Assembly: GCA_019426215.1 (NCBI GenBank)
Contig: CM033401.1
Location: forward strand, 18,171,134 to 18,235,133
From: Buddleja alternifolia
Lineage: Eukaryota > Streptophyta > Magnoliopsida > Lamiales > Scrophulariaceae
Direction: 5' to 3'
DNA length: 64,000 nucleotides
In this document: positions 45,126 to 56,704 of the stretch, piece after piece
How positions within the stretch are numbered: the first letter of the stretch is position 1
Layout: the number at the start of each line of letters is the position of its first letter
Translations under genes and position numbers: made by a program
The notes under the pieces: generated by a model
Databases searched by the model: none
Seen by the model: only the letters and a program-made list of their open reading frames with translations
Told to the model about the DNA's origin: nothing

Positions 45126-46719
45126 TGACACGACAAAATCCTAGCAAGAGAACTAGGTCGCGTAAGTAGTAAAGTGGATTTCTAAGTCCGGGGTTATCGT
45201 ATCTGCAGGGACAACTATAATCTAAGTACCACGACTACTATATTACTCAATTCTAAGTTAAATCGGTCGATAGAAAGGTTGATTAACTAATTAATAAATA
45301 CTAGAAAATAAACTAAGGCAACGTCACACCAAATAAAGGGAGGAAACAATAGAGAGAAGCGATCAAGGCACATGGTTCAACCGATTATGCATTTAGATTG
45401 TGATTTAGGTTCTATTGGATTATTAGATTGATTTAGCTAAGGCGAAATTCCCTAACGTACGTACTACCCAATCTCTTGGCATAGCAACCCTACCCTTGGT
45501 AACGATTTTCTATATATCTCTATATGAAAACCCGATTAACGAGGATGCATTTAAGGTCTAGGAATTCCCCACGTGAATGGAAAGCCACCTAAAGAAATCG
45601 AGTCTATCTCTAGTCGGTTTAACTATAGGGTATTCAATGTTTATATCTTCCCTAGGTTATTATCTCTCGATCTCTAACCTAGGCATTTTATCAAACACTT
45701 GGTGATCAAGCAAATGTAGCATTGAGATCAAATATTGAATACATAGCTAAAACCAAAATTAATCCAATAAACACCAACAAATCAACAATCAAAATACCAT
45801 AAACGGCCTATCCATGGCCTCAATCAAACAAGTTTAGCTCATATTCATGTCAAAAGTGCAAATATAAATCATACAAGTCATAGGAGATTTGAACAAATTC
45901 AAGAAACAAATATGTAAAAACTCCCTAATTCTTGTAGAGATGTGGATTCCTTGTTGAATTCTCCATGTTTTGACCTTCAATCTTCTCTTCTAAGCTCTCC
46001 CTCTCTCTATTTTCGTGTGGTTGCTGATATCCAAGGTGAGTTAGGGTAAAAAATGGCTAAAAGGGGTATTTATAGACCAACCCGCTGCCTCGAACGCCGC
46101 GGCATTCGCTTGTTGAACGCCTCGGCGTTGGCTACTGCATGTGAACGCCGCGGCGTTCGCTTGTTGAACGCCGCGGCGTTCGTCCCCTGCTGCTCCAGCC
46201 AGTTTTGGTAAACTTCGCATAACGTTCTCTACCGATGTCGGAATTCACTGATTCAAGTTGCTGTAGAATCCTAAAACAAAGATCTACAACTCTCCAGAAG
46301 ACATTAGGGCCGAAATCAAACGTTAAAGATGACAAAAGTGTCTCACAAGTCACTGAATGAGAAAACTCCATCGTAAGACGTCTCTTCCGATGACGTTTTC
46401 ACCTCCTTACCTACATATCTGATCTTTGTCTTCAACATAAGAAATGTACCTTTGCCTCTTATCTTTCCATTGGTATAAGAAGTGTGTAATTTGGACATGG
46501 GTAGAGAAATCTATTCCATAAACTCTAGCACTGCGCAGACAGTTTGTATCTGTATGCATGATTTATCTTCAATTCTTGTTCTTTTCTCCAAATGATATGT
46601 TATTCTAGAAAATATGAGAAAACAAGGGTCCAAGCATCATATGTCATCAAATTATCATGAAAACAATTAAAACCAAGTCAATAAACGGGGGAAAACTAGT
46701 GTAAAAATAACATATATCA
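45126..46719 (-). repeat. 3' LTR of the non-autonomous element
   Basis: From TGACACGAC to ATATATCA, 1594 bp. It contains an array of palindromic units GAACGCCGCGGCGTTCG at about 46090-46180, one unit more than the right LTR. Next to it, 46720-46735 reads GTTTGGGGGTAGTT on the minus strand, the polypurine tract. Confidence 0.95.
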
Positions 46720-46735
46720 ACTACCCCCAAACTTA

Positions 46736-48284
46736 GCTTTGATCGTCCTCGATCAAATACAATCAAGCACACACATGAAGATTGAAATTTTCATTTGCCA
46801 ATTCATACACACAACAGCAAGCATTATATCTTCGAAATTGATTATGAAAAACTACACGATGCTTTTGAACATTCAACAATTTGTAAACCTCACAAAATCT
46901 TAGTTTTCATCCCTAAATCATGAACTCCCACGCCCATGTTCATGTCAAGAGCACACTTTAGACCAGATTATGCAAATCAATTGGAAAGTAAAGACATTGG
47001 AACAATTCAACATTCATTAACCCATCGGTGTGTATAAAGTGCAAAAGTCACAATCAAAAGGTCTTTCCGGTTTGTAACGTAAGGCTAGGTGATGGCTAGG
47101 ACCGGAAGATATGGATAAAGTGATTAAGTCAAGAGAGCCTATAACTCAAAATCATCAATCTAAATTCACAAATAGACTACATAAACTTTCACAACTTATC
47201 ACTTATCCCTTTTTCATTCTCTTTTGCTTTTCAACTTACAACCCCCAAACTTATTTCTTTTCATATCGGGTTGTACACAGAATTCCAAGCCAAATGATCA
47301 AAATGAGTGCCAAGATTCAAGCCTAGTCGAGAGCACAATTTTTTTTTCATATATATATCTATCTCTCTCTCGACTATTTAGCCCATTGCTCAAGTTTTCA
47401 TTTCATCCCCTTTTTTACATAATACTTCAAACCTCCAATATCCCAACATGGCCAAAACATCACTATCTAACTCATATACATTCAAATCAAAACAAGGTGA
47501 CTACCCATATTCAAGTCAAATGATATGAAGTTCTAAACTCTCTTGATTGGGTGCAAGACATTGTTTTTCTTTTAGGCTAGAAGGTGGTTGTCTTGGCATA
47601 TGAAATAAAGACGAATGGTGGTTTCTAGTGTACTTAGCACACTCCATTCTTATCAATACGGCTCAAATCAAGGCCTAGAGATTATGCAATATAGAGAAGG
47701 CCAAAATGTGAGGCTAACAACAATGAAAGATGGCCTAAATCATTTTATGACTTCACAACATTAATACACACTTCAAAGTCAACAAAATTGAAAGTCCAAA
47801 GTTTTAAATCCTCAAAAAAATCGCATAAGCATGACTAAAAAGGGTTTTCAAGTCACAACATATGACATGTTGACCACAGATAAGAACCTTTGACTTCGAG
47901 AGAGTAGAGATATTCAAACGCATTATGCTCTTATGCAAGGGTGCACCAATTCATGAATTCTATATCAACAAGGTTGTACCCCCAAACTTAAATTAAACAT
48001 TGTCCTCAATGTTCATGAAATAAATGCAATGTAAGAGGGATAAGCGATACAACCCTGAAATGGAGAGAAACGGAGGGAGCATGGTGGTGGGCTCATATCC
48101 CAGGATCAAACTGTGATCAAAACCTGAACGAGAGAAAACTCAAAGGAAACCATATCAAAACGAGTTAAGGGGGAGGGAAACAAAACGAAGGCACAAAAGA
48201 AAAGAAAGAAAGCAATAAAAGAAACTTGGGTTGCCTCCCAAGAAGCGTTTGTTTATAGTCATTAGCTCGACTCCCTTGCACTGC
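46736..48284 (-). other. Non-coding region downstream of the unknown ORF
   Basis: No open frame is supported. It contains a TATATCTATCTCTCTCTC microsatellite at about 47347-47372. It takes the place of the whole pol region of an autonomous element. Confidence 0.6.
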
Positions 48285-49439
48285 TCATGGTGGATCATAA
48301 GGAGCAATGCCAACTTTGTATGGACGAGCCTTTTTGTGCTTTTTCCAGTTACGTAGAGGCTTTTCCTCTCCAACCTCTATCACACAACCTAAAAGAATTA
48401 TAAGTGAGCATAAGGTCTCATTCAAAAATACATAATTGAAATGTAAAGATGAAATTTTAAGAGGAAGTGACGAAGAATCATCAATGGATGATTGCAACTC
48501 ATATGTGGTTGTCCCATACTCCCCTAGCCTTGGTTTTGACAACTCAAATGGTGGTTCATCCAAGTGATTTATATATCCTTTGATTTTCTCATTCTCGACC
48601 GTAGTATCACTTGGGTTCTCAAAGTATGCATCGAATGGATCACTAGAGTTGTAAACCTTGACTTCAACCTCCTCCACTCTATCTCTCTGGTTATTGATAC
48701 AATTTTGTAAGAATTCGAGAGATATGGTGGTAGGCGACATTGGGTTCTTGAAGATTTCTAATGTTCTTTCTTGGCCATGTCTGGGAATGGTTTCAAAAAT
48801 CTCTTTCTTCAATCGTGGGTGCTCAGGTGCTTTTACCTCAATTTTGATACACATGGTTTCTGGAGGTGGTTCTTCTTCAGTGATAGGGTGTAGACATTGC
48901 AGTTCTAAATCAAAACCTTGTTCAACTTCTATATTGAGGGATGCCTCATTCTCTTTGGTGCTACTCTCCATGGTGCAAGGCGTTCTCTCCTTCCATAAGT
49001 TGACTGCTTGATTTACTAGTCTTGCCACTTCCTTGCTACGAGCTTCCGACTCCTTTCTACGAGCTTCTGACTCCTCGAAACTTGCGTCTGCCTCCTTTAT
49101 GCTAGCTTGTACCCATACACTAAATTCATTCCCCAAGGCCTCAATTTTAGACCTCGTCTCTAGCTCCTGTTGATGAAAACTATCATGTTGTTGGTAAGGA
49201 AGGCTACCGGCATGGTCAAACCCCGATGAAAGTATCATTGCATCATTGTTGTAACTCCATGTTGAGCTTGGATGATTTATCCAACCGGGATGTATCATGT
49301 TATTTTGACATGTTGAGCTTGGGTGATTTATCCAACCGGGATGGTAGGTGGGCTCATAGGATTCCATTTGCATTGAGCTTGATGTGGTGATTGATGAATC
49401 CATATCCTGACATGGCCATTGAAAGTTATAAGCACTCAT
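48285..49439 (-). CDS. Uncharacterised retroelement protein, 384 aa
   Basis: An intact frame begins 86 nt after the primer site, where gag would be. I do not recognise a known domain. It shows a tandem repeat HPGWINHPSST (residues 33-43 and 50-60), a Gln/Glu/Lys-rich segment likely to form a coiled coil (about 90-150, including EESEARRKESEARSKEVARL), an acidic middle, a short hydrophobic stretch near 344-355 (CSLIILLGCVIE) and a basic C-terminus (RNWKKHKKARPYKVG). There is no zinc knuckle, protease or RT motif. It could be a highly derived gag or a structural protein that lets the element use a partner's machinery, but that is inference. The frame has stayed open while neighbouring elements have decayed, in line with the young LTRs. 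Confidence 0.75.
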   Translation of the reverse strand: MSAYNFQWPCQDMDSSITTSSSMQMESYEPTYHPGWINHPSSTCQNNMIHPGWINHPSSTWSYNNDAMILSSGFDHAGSLPYQQHDSFHQQELETRSKIEALGNEFSVWVQASIKEADASFEESEARRKESEARSKEVARLVNQAVNLWKERTPCTMESSTKENEASLNIEVEQGFDLELQCLHPITEEEPPPETMCIKIEVKAPEHPRLKKEIFETIPRHGQERTLEIFKNPMSPTTISLEFLQNCINNQRDRVEEVEVKVYNSSDPFDAYFENPSDTTVENEKIKGYINHLDEPPFELSKPRLGEYGTTTYELQSSIDDSSSLPLKISSLHFNYVFLNETLCSLIILLGCVIEVGEEKPLRNWKKHKKARPYKVGIAPYDPP

Positions 49440-49525
49440 ATCTTCAAGAACTAGAAATATACAAAATAAAAAATTGACTTAAGCTCAGAACGAATAAGAG
49501 AATCTCGATATTAGATACCATAGTT

Positions 49526-49546
49526 GTCCCCGGCAACGGCGCCAAA
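49526..49546 (-). other. Gypsy-type primer-binding site of the non-autonomous element
   Basis: The minus strand reads TTTGGCGCCGTTGCCGGGG next to the LTR end, the classic Athila/Tat-type site. Confidence 0.93.
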
Positions 49547-49550
49547 AACT

Positions 49551-51121
49551 TGACACGACAAAATCCTAGCAAGAGAACTAGGTCGCGTAAGTAGTAAAGT
49601 GGATTTCTAAGTCCGGGGTTATCGTATCCGCAGGGACAACTATAATCTAAGTACCAAGACTACTATATTACTCAATTCTAAGTTAAATCGGTCGATAGAA
49701 AGGTTGATTAACTAATTAATAAATACTAGAAAATAAACTAAGGCAACGTCACACCAAATAAAGGGAGGAAACAATAGAGAGAAGCGATCAAGGCACATGG
49801 TTCAACCGATTATGCATTTAGATTGTGATTTAGGTTCTATTGGATTATTAGATTGATTTAGCTAAGGCGAAATTCCCTAACGTACGTACTACCCAATCTC
49901 TTGGCATAGCAACCCTACCCTTGGTAAAGATTTCCTATATATCTCTATATGAAAACCCGATTAACGAGGATGCATTTAAGGTCTAGGAATTCCCCACGTG
50001 AATGGAAAGCCACCTAAAGAAATCGAGTCTATCTCTAGTCGGTTTAACTATAGGGTATTCAATGTTTATATCTTCCCTAGGTTATTATCTCTCGATCTCT
50101 AACCTAGGCATTTTATCAAACACTTGGTGATCAAGCAAATGTAGCATTGAGATCAAATATTGAATACATAGCTAAAACCAAAATTAATCCAATAAACACC
50201 AACAAATCAACAATCAAAATACCATAAACGGCCTATCCATGGCCTCAATCAAACAAGTTTAGCTCATATTCATGTCAAAAGTGCAAATATAAATCATACA
50301 AGTCATAGGAGATTTGAACAAATTCAAGAAACAAATATGTAAAAACTCCCTAATTCTTGTAGAGATGTGGATTCCTTGTTGAATTCTCCATGTTTTGACC
50401 TTCAATCTTCTCTTCTAAGCTCTCCCTCTCTCTATTTTCGTGTGGTTGCTGATATCCAAGGTGAGTTAGGGTAAAAAATGGCTAAAAGGGGTATTTATAG
50501 ACCAACCCGATGCCTCGAACGCCACGGCGTTCGCTTGTTGAACGCCTCGGCATTGGCTACTGCATGTGAACGCCGCGGCGTTCGTCCCCTGCTGCTCCAG
50601 CCAGGTTTGGTAAACTTCGCATAACTTTCTCTACCGATGTCGGAATTCACTGATTCAAGTTTCTGTAGAATCCTAAAACAAAGATCTACAACTCTCCAGA
50701 AGACACTAGGGCCGAAATCAAACGTTAAAGATGACAAAAGTGTCTCACAAGTCACTGAATGAGAAAACTCCATCGTAAGACGTCTCTTCCGATGACGTTT
50801 TCACCTCCTTACCTACATATCTGATCTTTGTCTTCAACATAAGAAATGTACCTTTGCTTCTTATCTTTCCATTGGTATAAGAAGTGTGTAATTTGGACAT
50901 GGGTAGAGAAATCTATTCCATAAACTCTAGCACTGCGCAGACAGTTTGTATCTTTATGCATGATTTATCTTCAATTCTTGTTCTTTTCTCCAAATGATAT
51001 GTTATTCTAGAAAATATGAGAAAACAAGGGTCCAAGCATCATATGTCATCAAATTATCATGAAAACAATCAAAACCAAGTCAATAAACGGGGGAAAACTA
51101 GTGTAAAAATAACATATATCA
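49551..51121 (-). repeat. 5' LTR of the non-autonomous element
   Basis: 1571 bp, TGACACGAC to ATATATCA. Nearly identical to 45126-46719 except for scattered substitutions and one fewer 23-bp palindromic unit near 50515-50590. Confidence 0.95.
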
Positions 51122-51126
51122 ATGTA

Positions 51127-52235
51127 CCTAGTGTAACGATTGATGTAGAACCTAGTACACATGAGCCACGTCGTAGTGGCAGGATTATTAGGGCCCTGTC
51201 ATATATCTTGAGGAAACCCTTGTGGTTGAACCTGAACTTGAATTTGATCCTCTTAACTACAACAAAGCTCTAGCAGATATAGATGTTGATCGATGGATCA
51301 TTGCAATGAAATCTGAGTTGGAGTCAATGTACTCAAACAATGTCTGGGAACTTATAGAGGCGTCGGAAGACATTAAACCCATTGGGTGCAAATAGGTCTA
51401 CAAGAGAAAGAGAGGAATGGATGGGAAGGTAGAGACCTTCAAAGCAAGGCTAGTGGCGAAGGGTTATACCCAGATAGAAGACATTGATTATGATGAAACC
51501 TTCTCGCCAGTAGCCATGTTTAAATCCATAAGGATTCTCTTATCCATTGCAACTCATTATGATTAAGAGATATGGAAAATGGATGTTAAGACAACATTCT
51601 TGAATAAAAATCTTTAAGAAGAAATCTATATGATACAACCAGATGGATTTGTAGTTGAAAATCAGGAGCATATGGTATGCAAACTGAAGAAGTCCATTTA
51701 TGGATTTAAGCAAGCGTCTAGATCATGGAACATCAGATATAATGAAGCTGTTAAATCTTTTGGATTTGAACAGTTACTTAATGAACCATGTGTGTATAAA
51801 AGACATCATGAAAAAGTTATAATGTTCTCAGTGCTTTATGTGGATGATATCCTACTCATTGGAAATGATGTGGGAACATTGTCTGCTGTTAAGATTTGGC
51901 TGTCCAATCAATTTGATATCAAAGACCTAGGTGAAGCCAGCTATGTTCTAGGGATCAAGATTTTGTGAGACCGAAAGAACAAGATGCTAGGCTTATCACA
52001 AGCTGCATATATAGATAAGATATTGGCAAGGGATAACATGGCGAATTCCAAGAAAGGGTCATTGCCTTTTAGACATGGAATCCAGCTTTCTCGAGAACAA
52101 TGTCCTAAAATACCAAAAGAGGAAGAACACATGAGAAATGTACCTTATGCTTCCGCTGTGGGTAGTCTCATGTATGCTATGCTCTGTACGAGGCCAGACA
52201 ACTGTTATGTTGTCAGAATGGTCAGTAGATATTAG
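51127..52235 (+). pseudogene. Copia reverse transcriptase (several nonsense codons)
   Basis: Motifs in order: PRRSGRIIRA, the RT start IGCK followed by TAG (51393-51395, where Trp is expected), [20 protein letters not shown], a stop before EIWKMDVKTTFL, another before EEIYMIQPDGF, then SIYGFKQASRSWN and the catalytic VLYVDDILLIGND (about 51835). After one more stop near 51968 it reads KMLGLSQAAYIDKIL and SAVGSLMYAMLCTRPD. The stops look like single-base changes, leaving the rest readable. Confidence 0.9.
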
Positions 52236-52823
52236 TCGAACCCTGGACCAGAACATTGGGTGGCAATGAAGCATAATCTAAAGTACTTGAGAAGGACTAG
52301 AGATTATATGTTTGTCTATCAAAGTGAGGAGTTGTTACCAATGGGTTACTCAGATTTAGATTTTCAATGTGATTGTGATTCTAGACGTTCCACCTCGGGA
52401 TATGTGTTTACTCTTGGTAGAGGAGCCATTAGTTGGAAGAGCATAAAACAGTTTTACATCGTAGACTACACTCTGGAAGCTGAATATGTGGCGGCTTCTG
52501 AAGCTGCTAAAGAAGCTTATTGGCTAAGAACGTTTCTTATGGATCTAGAGGTTGTTAGAGAAGGGCTAACACTGATCACACTCCATTGTGATAATTCTGG
52601 TCCTGTAGCCAATTCTAAAGAACCAAGAAGCCATAAGCGTTCGAAGCACATTGAGAGGAAGTATCACATCATTAGAGAATATGTAGATCGTGGAGAGATT
52701 GTAGTTACCAAGATAGCCTCAACTAATAATTTGGCAGATCCATTCACTAAAACATTGGCACAAAAGAGTTTTGACTCTCATTTAAAAGGGATGGGTATTA
52801 GATATATGGCTATTTGGATTTGA
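52236..52823 (+). pseudogene. Copia RNase H and pol C-terminus
   Basis: An open frame of 187 codons: HNLKYLRRTRDYMFVY, SDLDFQCDCDSRRSTSGYVF, EAEYVAASEAAKEAYWLRTF, HCDNSGPVANSKEPRSHKRS and KHIERKYHIIREYVDRGEIV, ending GMGIRYMAIWI just before the polypurine tract. RNase H would remove RNA from the hybrid during cDNA synthesis. A stop at 52231-52235 separates it from RT. Confidence 0.88.
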
Positions 52824-54638
52824 GGGCAAGTGGGAGATTGTTAGGGATTGTGCCTTAAAAATCCAATTATATGAAACATTTATATTTCGTTCTTGAAATT
52901 GATCTTTATTAATTTTGTTGCTGCAAGTTATGAGTATTATAGAAATCGTACTATAAGATAGACCTAGTCCAATATGATATATGATAATCCAAATGGAAGT
53001 GTTGTTCCATGAAAAGACTTGGGTTATATGTGTCATATATTATTATAAATGGGTTGTAGTCGGTGATAAGATTGGGCGTCTTATCTGCTAAAGACTATAA
53101 TATACTATATTCGATAATTTGTCTTAATCATGGGAATGAGGATTCCATATATAGTATATTCGTGTGAATCAATGAGATTGAAACACTGAACCGGACCAAT
53201 TAATATTTTTTTTTGGCTACTATCGAAAATAAATAATTTGAACAACAACTTTAAATCTAATGATTGTCGTGGACTAATGCATCTAGTGTATATTACTTTG
53301 ATGTATTCAAAAGTGAGGTCTTCGGTGGCCAATATACTTTATACATTGAGTAATTGCATGAAATGTGATTATGAAGGACATTCATAAGGATCCGATAATC
53401 TCCATGAGAGATAAGAAATATTCCCTTTAATGGATTTGCAATTTCAACTATTCTAAAACTTTGACTAAAGTATTTCAGGTGAAGTGTCACTGAAATTAAA
53501 CGAAAAATGAGTTTTCGTATGAAAAAGTTGACAATGAGCAAATCAGCAATTTTAGGATAAGAGGTGAAGAATAAAATAATAGTAGCGTTGATTTTAGTTC
53601 TTCACGGATATTTCGATAGAGGAGTTAGTTGTAATATTCTTAAGTATGAGAACTTTTGAGTAATTTAATTAATTTTAGAGTGCAACAATATTTATTTAGT
53701 GGACTTAAATATTGTTAAGAAGTAATCAAATATTACCATGCGATGGTAATTCAATTAGACCCATTTGGAGCTAGAATTAGTTTTTCCCTAAGGTCCCTTC
53801 GCGAGCCTTGAATAGAAACTCGATTAAATACTAAAAGGTCCATAGGATGGATTGTTTTTTTGAACTTAGATGAAATGATGTGGGAAATATCTTTAGACAA
53901 AGATATTTAGATAAAAGTTAAATTAAATTTATTTTACTTTAAAAAAAAAAAAAAGGGACGTGCCTTGGCAGATTTGAAGGTGGCCTGGCCGCCGTCTGAC
54001 CCGTGGCCTGGCCACCGGGTGGTCTTGAGCCTTACCTATTTTTTTCTTTACAATTTGTCCCACATTGAATAGAAATCAAAGATTTCTACCTTTAGCCTTC
54101 TATAAATAGGAGTCAAGGGTGAGTTCAAAGGATACAACAACATAATTGCAAAAGAATTTTCTTATTTAGAAAATATATATGCAAAGTATATAAAATTTCT
54201 TTTTAAGAAATTTTATTTTAGTATTAAATTTTAATTGGGGCCCACTCTCCCGGGTTTAAAGCTAGGCTTTGTGAAGAAGGCTTTGTGGTTCGAGAGCTCG
54301 GTTTCCTCCGACAAGAAGGAGGTATTTTTAGTTGCGGTGCACCGGCTCGTTTCAATCTTCGGAGGAAGGTTGTATTTTTGTTTTGTTTTAATTATTGATT
54401 TTATTTCTATAGTATGCAATTAATTAATTAGTTTCAATTAAATTGTTTAATTAGTTTTTTAATTGCTAGCTATAGTTAATCAATAATTCTTAATTAAATT
54501 GTTTAATTAGTTATCCCTTGCCATAGTATGTATGATTTAAAATTTTTAATGTCATGCATGTACGTATTAGAGATAGATTCTTTAATATGAATTCCGCTGC
54601 GTCCTTTTTGGGGTTATTTTTGAAGTAATTTCCCAACA
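52824..54638 (+). repeat. Polypurine tract and 3' LTR of the copia at 40049-54638
   Basis: GGGCAAGTGGGAGA (52824-52837) is the polypurine tract. The LTR runs from TTGTTAGGG (TG at 52839) to CCCAACA at 54638 and matches 40049-41849. Confidence 0.93.
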
Positions 54639-55135
54639 AACATAACTGTTACTTCTTTTCTCTGGCTCATATCTCGTGTAAAGAAAGCCGAGAAAGTCAA
54701 ATTAACAATATTCCCAGATTCAGTTTACCTCGGGTGAGGTTGAGCCAGGGTAGCATGTAAACAAAGAAGAATTGCTATCCTGACAGCAGAAACTAATAAG
54801 CAAGAATTGGTTTTTCAAGTATCTACAGAATAAGCACTGTGAACTATATATATATATATATATATATATATGACTTCAAATGTTTAAGAATTGTGGGGGT
54901 TGATTTTATCTCAAAATATTTTATGAAATTAACTCTAATTGTGGTTTGGAAGGAAAAATATCTTTTTTAATATAAATATTAATTTTCCAGTGATACTAAA
55001 AGGCTGATTACTTGATGATGAAATTAGGACTTATTACACATGTAGGCGCACATACATGAATAAGAACTCGAACCCTATGTATGAGGAAATTGTGGGGATC
55101 TAACTGAATTTGAGATATATCTATATATCTATATC
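54639..55135. other. AT-rich intergenic DNA with a TA microsatellite
   Basis: No gene seen. A (TA)n run lies at about 54847-54870. Confidence 0.55.
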
Positions 55136-55608
55136 GGGAAAATTATTTTTTTTGTCCGTTAACTTGGTCTTCCTTGCGTTTTGGTCCTTTAAGTTGACGC
55201 ATTGGAAAATTGATCCGTTATCTTCGGACTTTTTGTAATTTTAGTCCTTTTATGCTTATAAAATTGGTAAATTTAGTCCGTGGCATAGTCCTCACAAATA
55301 AATCAGGCCCAACATGCTTCCGAAATAAAATTCGACTTTCATAAATTCATACATTTACTTGACTGCTGTATCACTGGATATTCCAAATCCACATTATTAC
55401 TGGTTAGATCGTCTTCCGGATACCATTTGAAGGGAACTATGCATTTTGAGGGGGTTTATGCCACAGACTAAATTTACCAATTTTATAAGCACAAAATGAG
55501 TAAAATTCAAAATGGTCCAAAGATAAGGGATCAATTTTGCAATGCGTCAACTTAAAGGACTAAAACGCAAGGGAGACCAAGTTAACGGATTAAAAAATAA
55601 TTTTTCAT
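55136..55608. mobile_element. Foldback DNA element with long inverted arms
   Basis: The left arm (GGGAAAATTATTTT, GTCCGTTAACTTGGTC, TTTAAGTTGACGCATTG, TTATAAAATTGGTAAATTTA) is inverted in the right arm (TAAATTTACCAATTTTATAA, CAATGCGTCAACTTAAA, GACCAAGTTAACGGA, AATAATTTTTC). Arms are about 150 bp around a loop of about 170 bp. The termini resemble the 9-bp-TSD element at 38610-39040, but the flanks are TA microsatellite, so the duplication cannot be read. Confidence 0.75.
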
Positions 55609-56704
55609 ATATATATATACAAACCCCCCCCCCCCCCCCCCGGAGAAAGCCCATACTTCATTTTAAGTTAAATTCAAAGGTATGTGAAAATACAAATATT
55701 TTTCGTTACTAATTTGTTTTAAATATTTTCAATCTTTTATATGCAAAGCCTTAGAAGTAAATCCCAGCTAATAGTTGCATGTAAACTGATTCGGGTTCTG
55801 ATTTATTCATTCAAACCGTTGGTTACCATAATATCGATCTAAAAAGTCAAAAAAAAAAAAAAAAAAAAACGGGCAATGCAATAAAGCAAAAGGGCGATAC
55901 TTCATTAGTACAATTATTCATTGGTAACATTAGTACCTCCTAATATATCAAATCAAGTTACTTCATTGATATGCAAAGCTTATATTTTAGATTAGAGTGA
56001 TTAAATTAATTAGTACATTCGGAAACATTTGCTAATAAAATATTAAACAAAGAACGACGCTTACACTACTTGACCAATTATCCCAAGGTTCAAACAACTA
56101 ATGAAGTAGATTAAAGACAATTTTATACAAATGTTATAGACTACCCTAATATAACATGTAAATAAACCTACTTTCAATATAATATTAAACCATAACGTAA
56201 AAGTCAAGTAGAACTATACTATGCTACGTAAAGAAAAAAAGGACAGTAGTCAAGAAATAACAAAAACAAATTCAATAAATACAATAAGAAGAAACAAATG
56301 AATTGAAACAACTAAGAATTAAAACAAAGCCACCTAATGCATAAAAAAAAAAAATGAATACAACAAACGGTAAAGCAATACACGATCGCGATATCAAATC
56401 CTAGCCAAAAAAAAGAGAAAAAACTGAGGAAATTGAACCAACAAAAAACGATTTATGAAGTTGGCATGCGATCGGAATTTTCAAAGATCTTAAAATGAAA
56501 TTTACCTTTGCTACGTTCTACCGAAAGAATTGATTGTTGTGTGAAAGAAAAAAGATCAGCACCGCCCTTATATAGAACAACCCACTTGCGAGGGAAAGAA
56601 TGTGTGCGCAAGCAGCACACATACACCACGCGATCCACACCGCCAATTTACATCTATGATATACTGAACCTGATCCTACGGCTATCTAAGAGTCCAAAAC
56701 AATC
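55609..56704. other. Intergenic DNA with homopolymer tracts
   Basis: A run of about 18 C at 55625-55642, a run of about 19 A at 55849-55869 and AT-rich sequence. The short frames near 56453-56717 are not convincing. The left edge of the truncated copia lies at about 56700. Confidence 0.5.

Larger units (their letters stand above)
45126..51121 (-). mobile_element. Non-autonomous gypsy-type LTR element with one unknown ORF
   Basis: LTRs at 45126-46719 and 49551-51121, TGGCGCC primer site beside the right LTR, polypurine tract beside the left LTR, and perfect target duplication ATGTA (45121-45125 and 51122-51126). Total length is 6.0 kb. The LTRs differ at few positions plus one 23-bp repeat unit, so insertion was recent. 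It encodes no protease, RT, RNase H or integrase; the only ORF is at 48285-49439. It must depend on a partner element. Confidence 0.95.
40049..54638 (+). mobile_element. Ty1/copia retrotransposon, plus strand, split by a gypsy-type insertion
   Basis: LTRs of 1.8 kb (40049-41849 and 52839-54638), a primer site at 41852-41863 and gag-pol on the plus strand. Without the nested element (45126-51121 plus one TSD) it is about 8.6 kb. The LTRs are very similar, so the insertion is fairly recent, yet gag and pol carry several stops. The 5' terminus reads TGTCCTAGGG where the 3' LTR has TGTTAGGG, and no clear target duplication is found (AACAT follows the 3' LTR; GAATA precedes the 5' LTR). Confidence 0.95.

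Noticed and set aside
46132..46371. 79-codon minus-strand frame, nearly repeated at 50495-50773
   Set aside because: It lies inside the LTR pair of the non-autonomous element; the two copies are LTR copies, not genes.
48658..49011. Plus-strand frame opposite the unknown ORF
   Set aside because: Shadow of the minus-strand ORF, with typical reversed codon composition.
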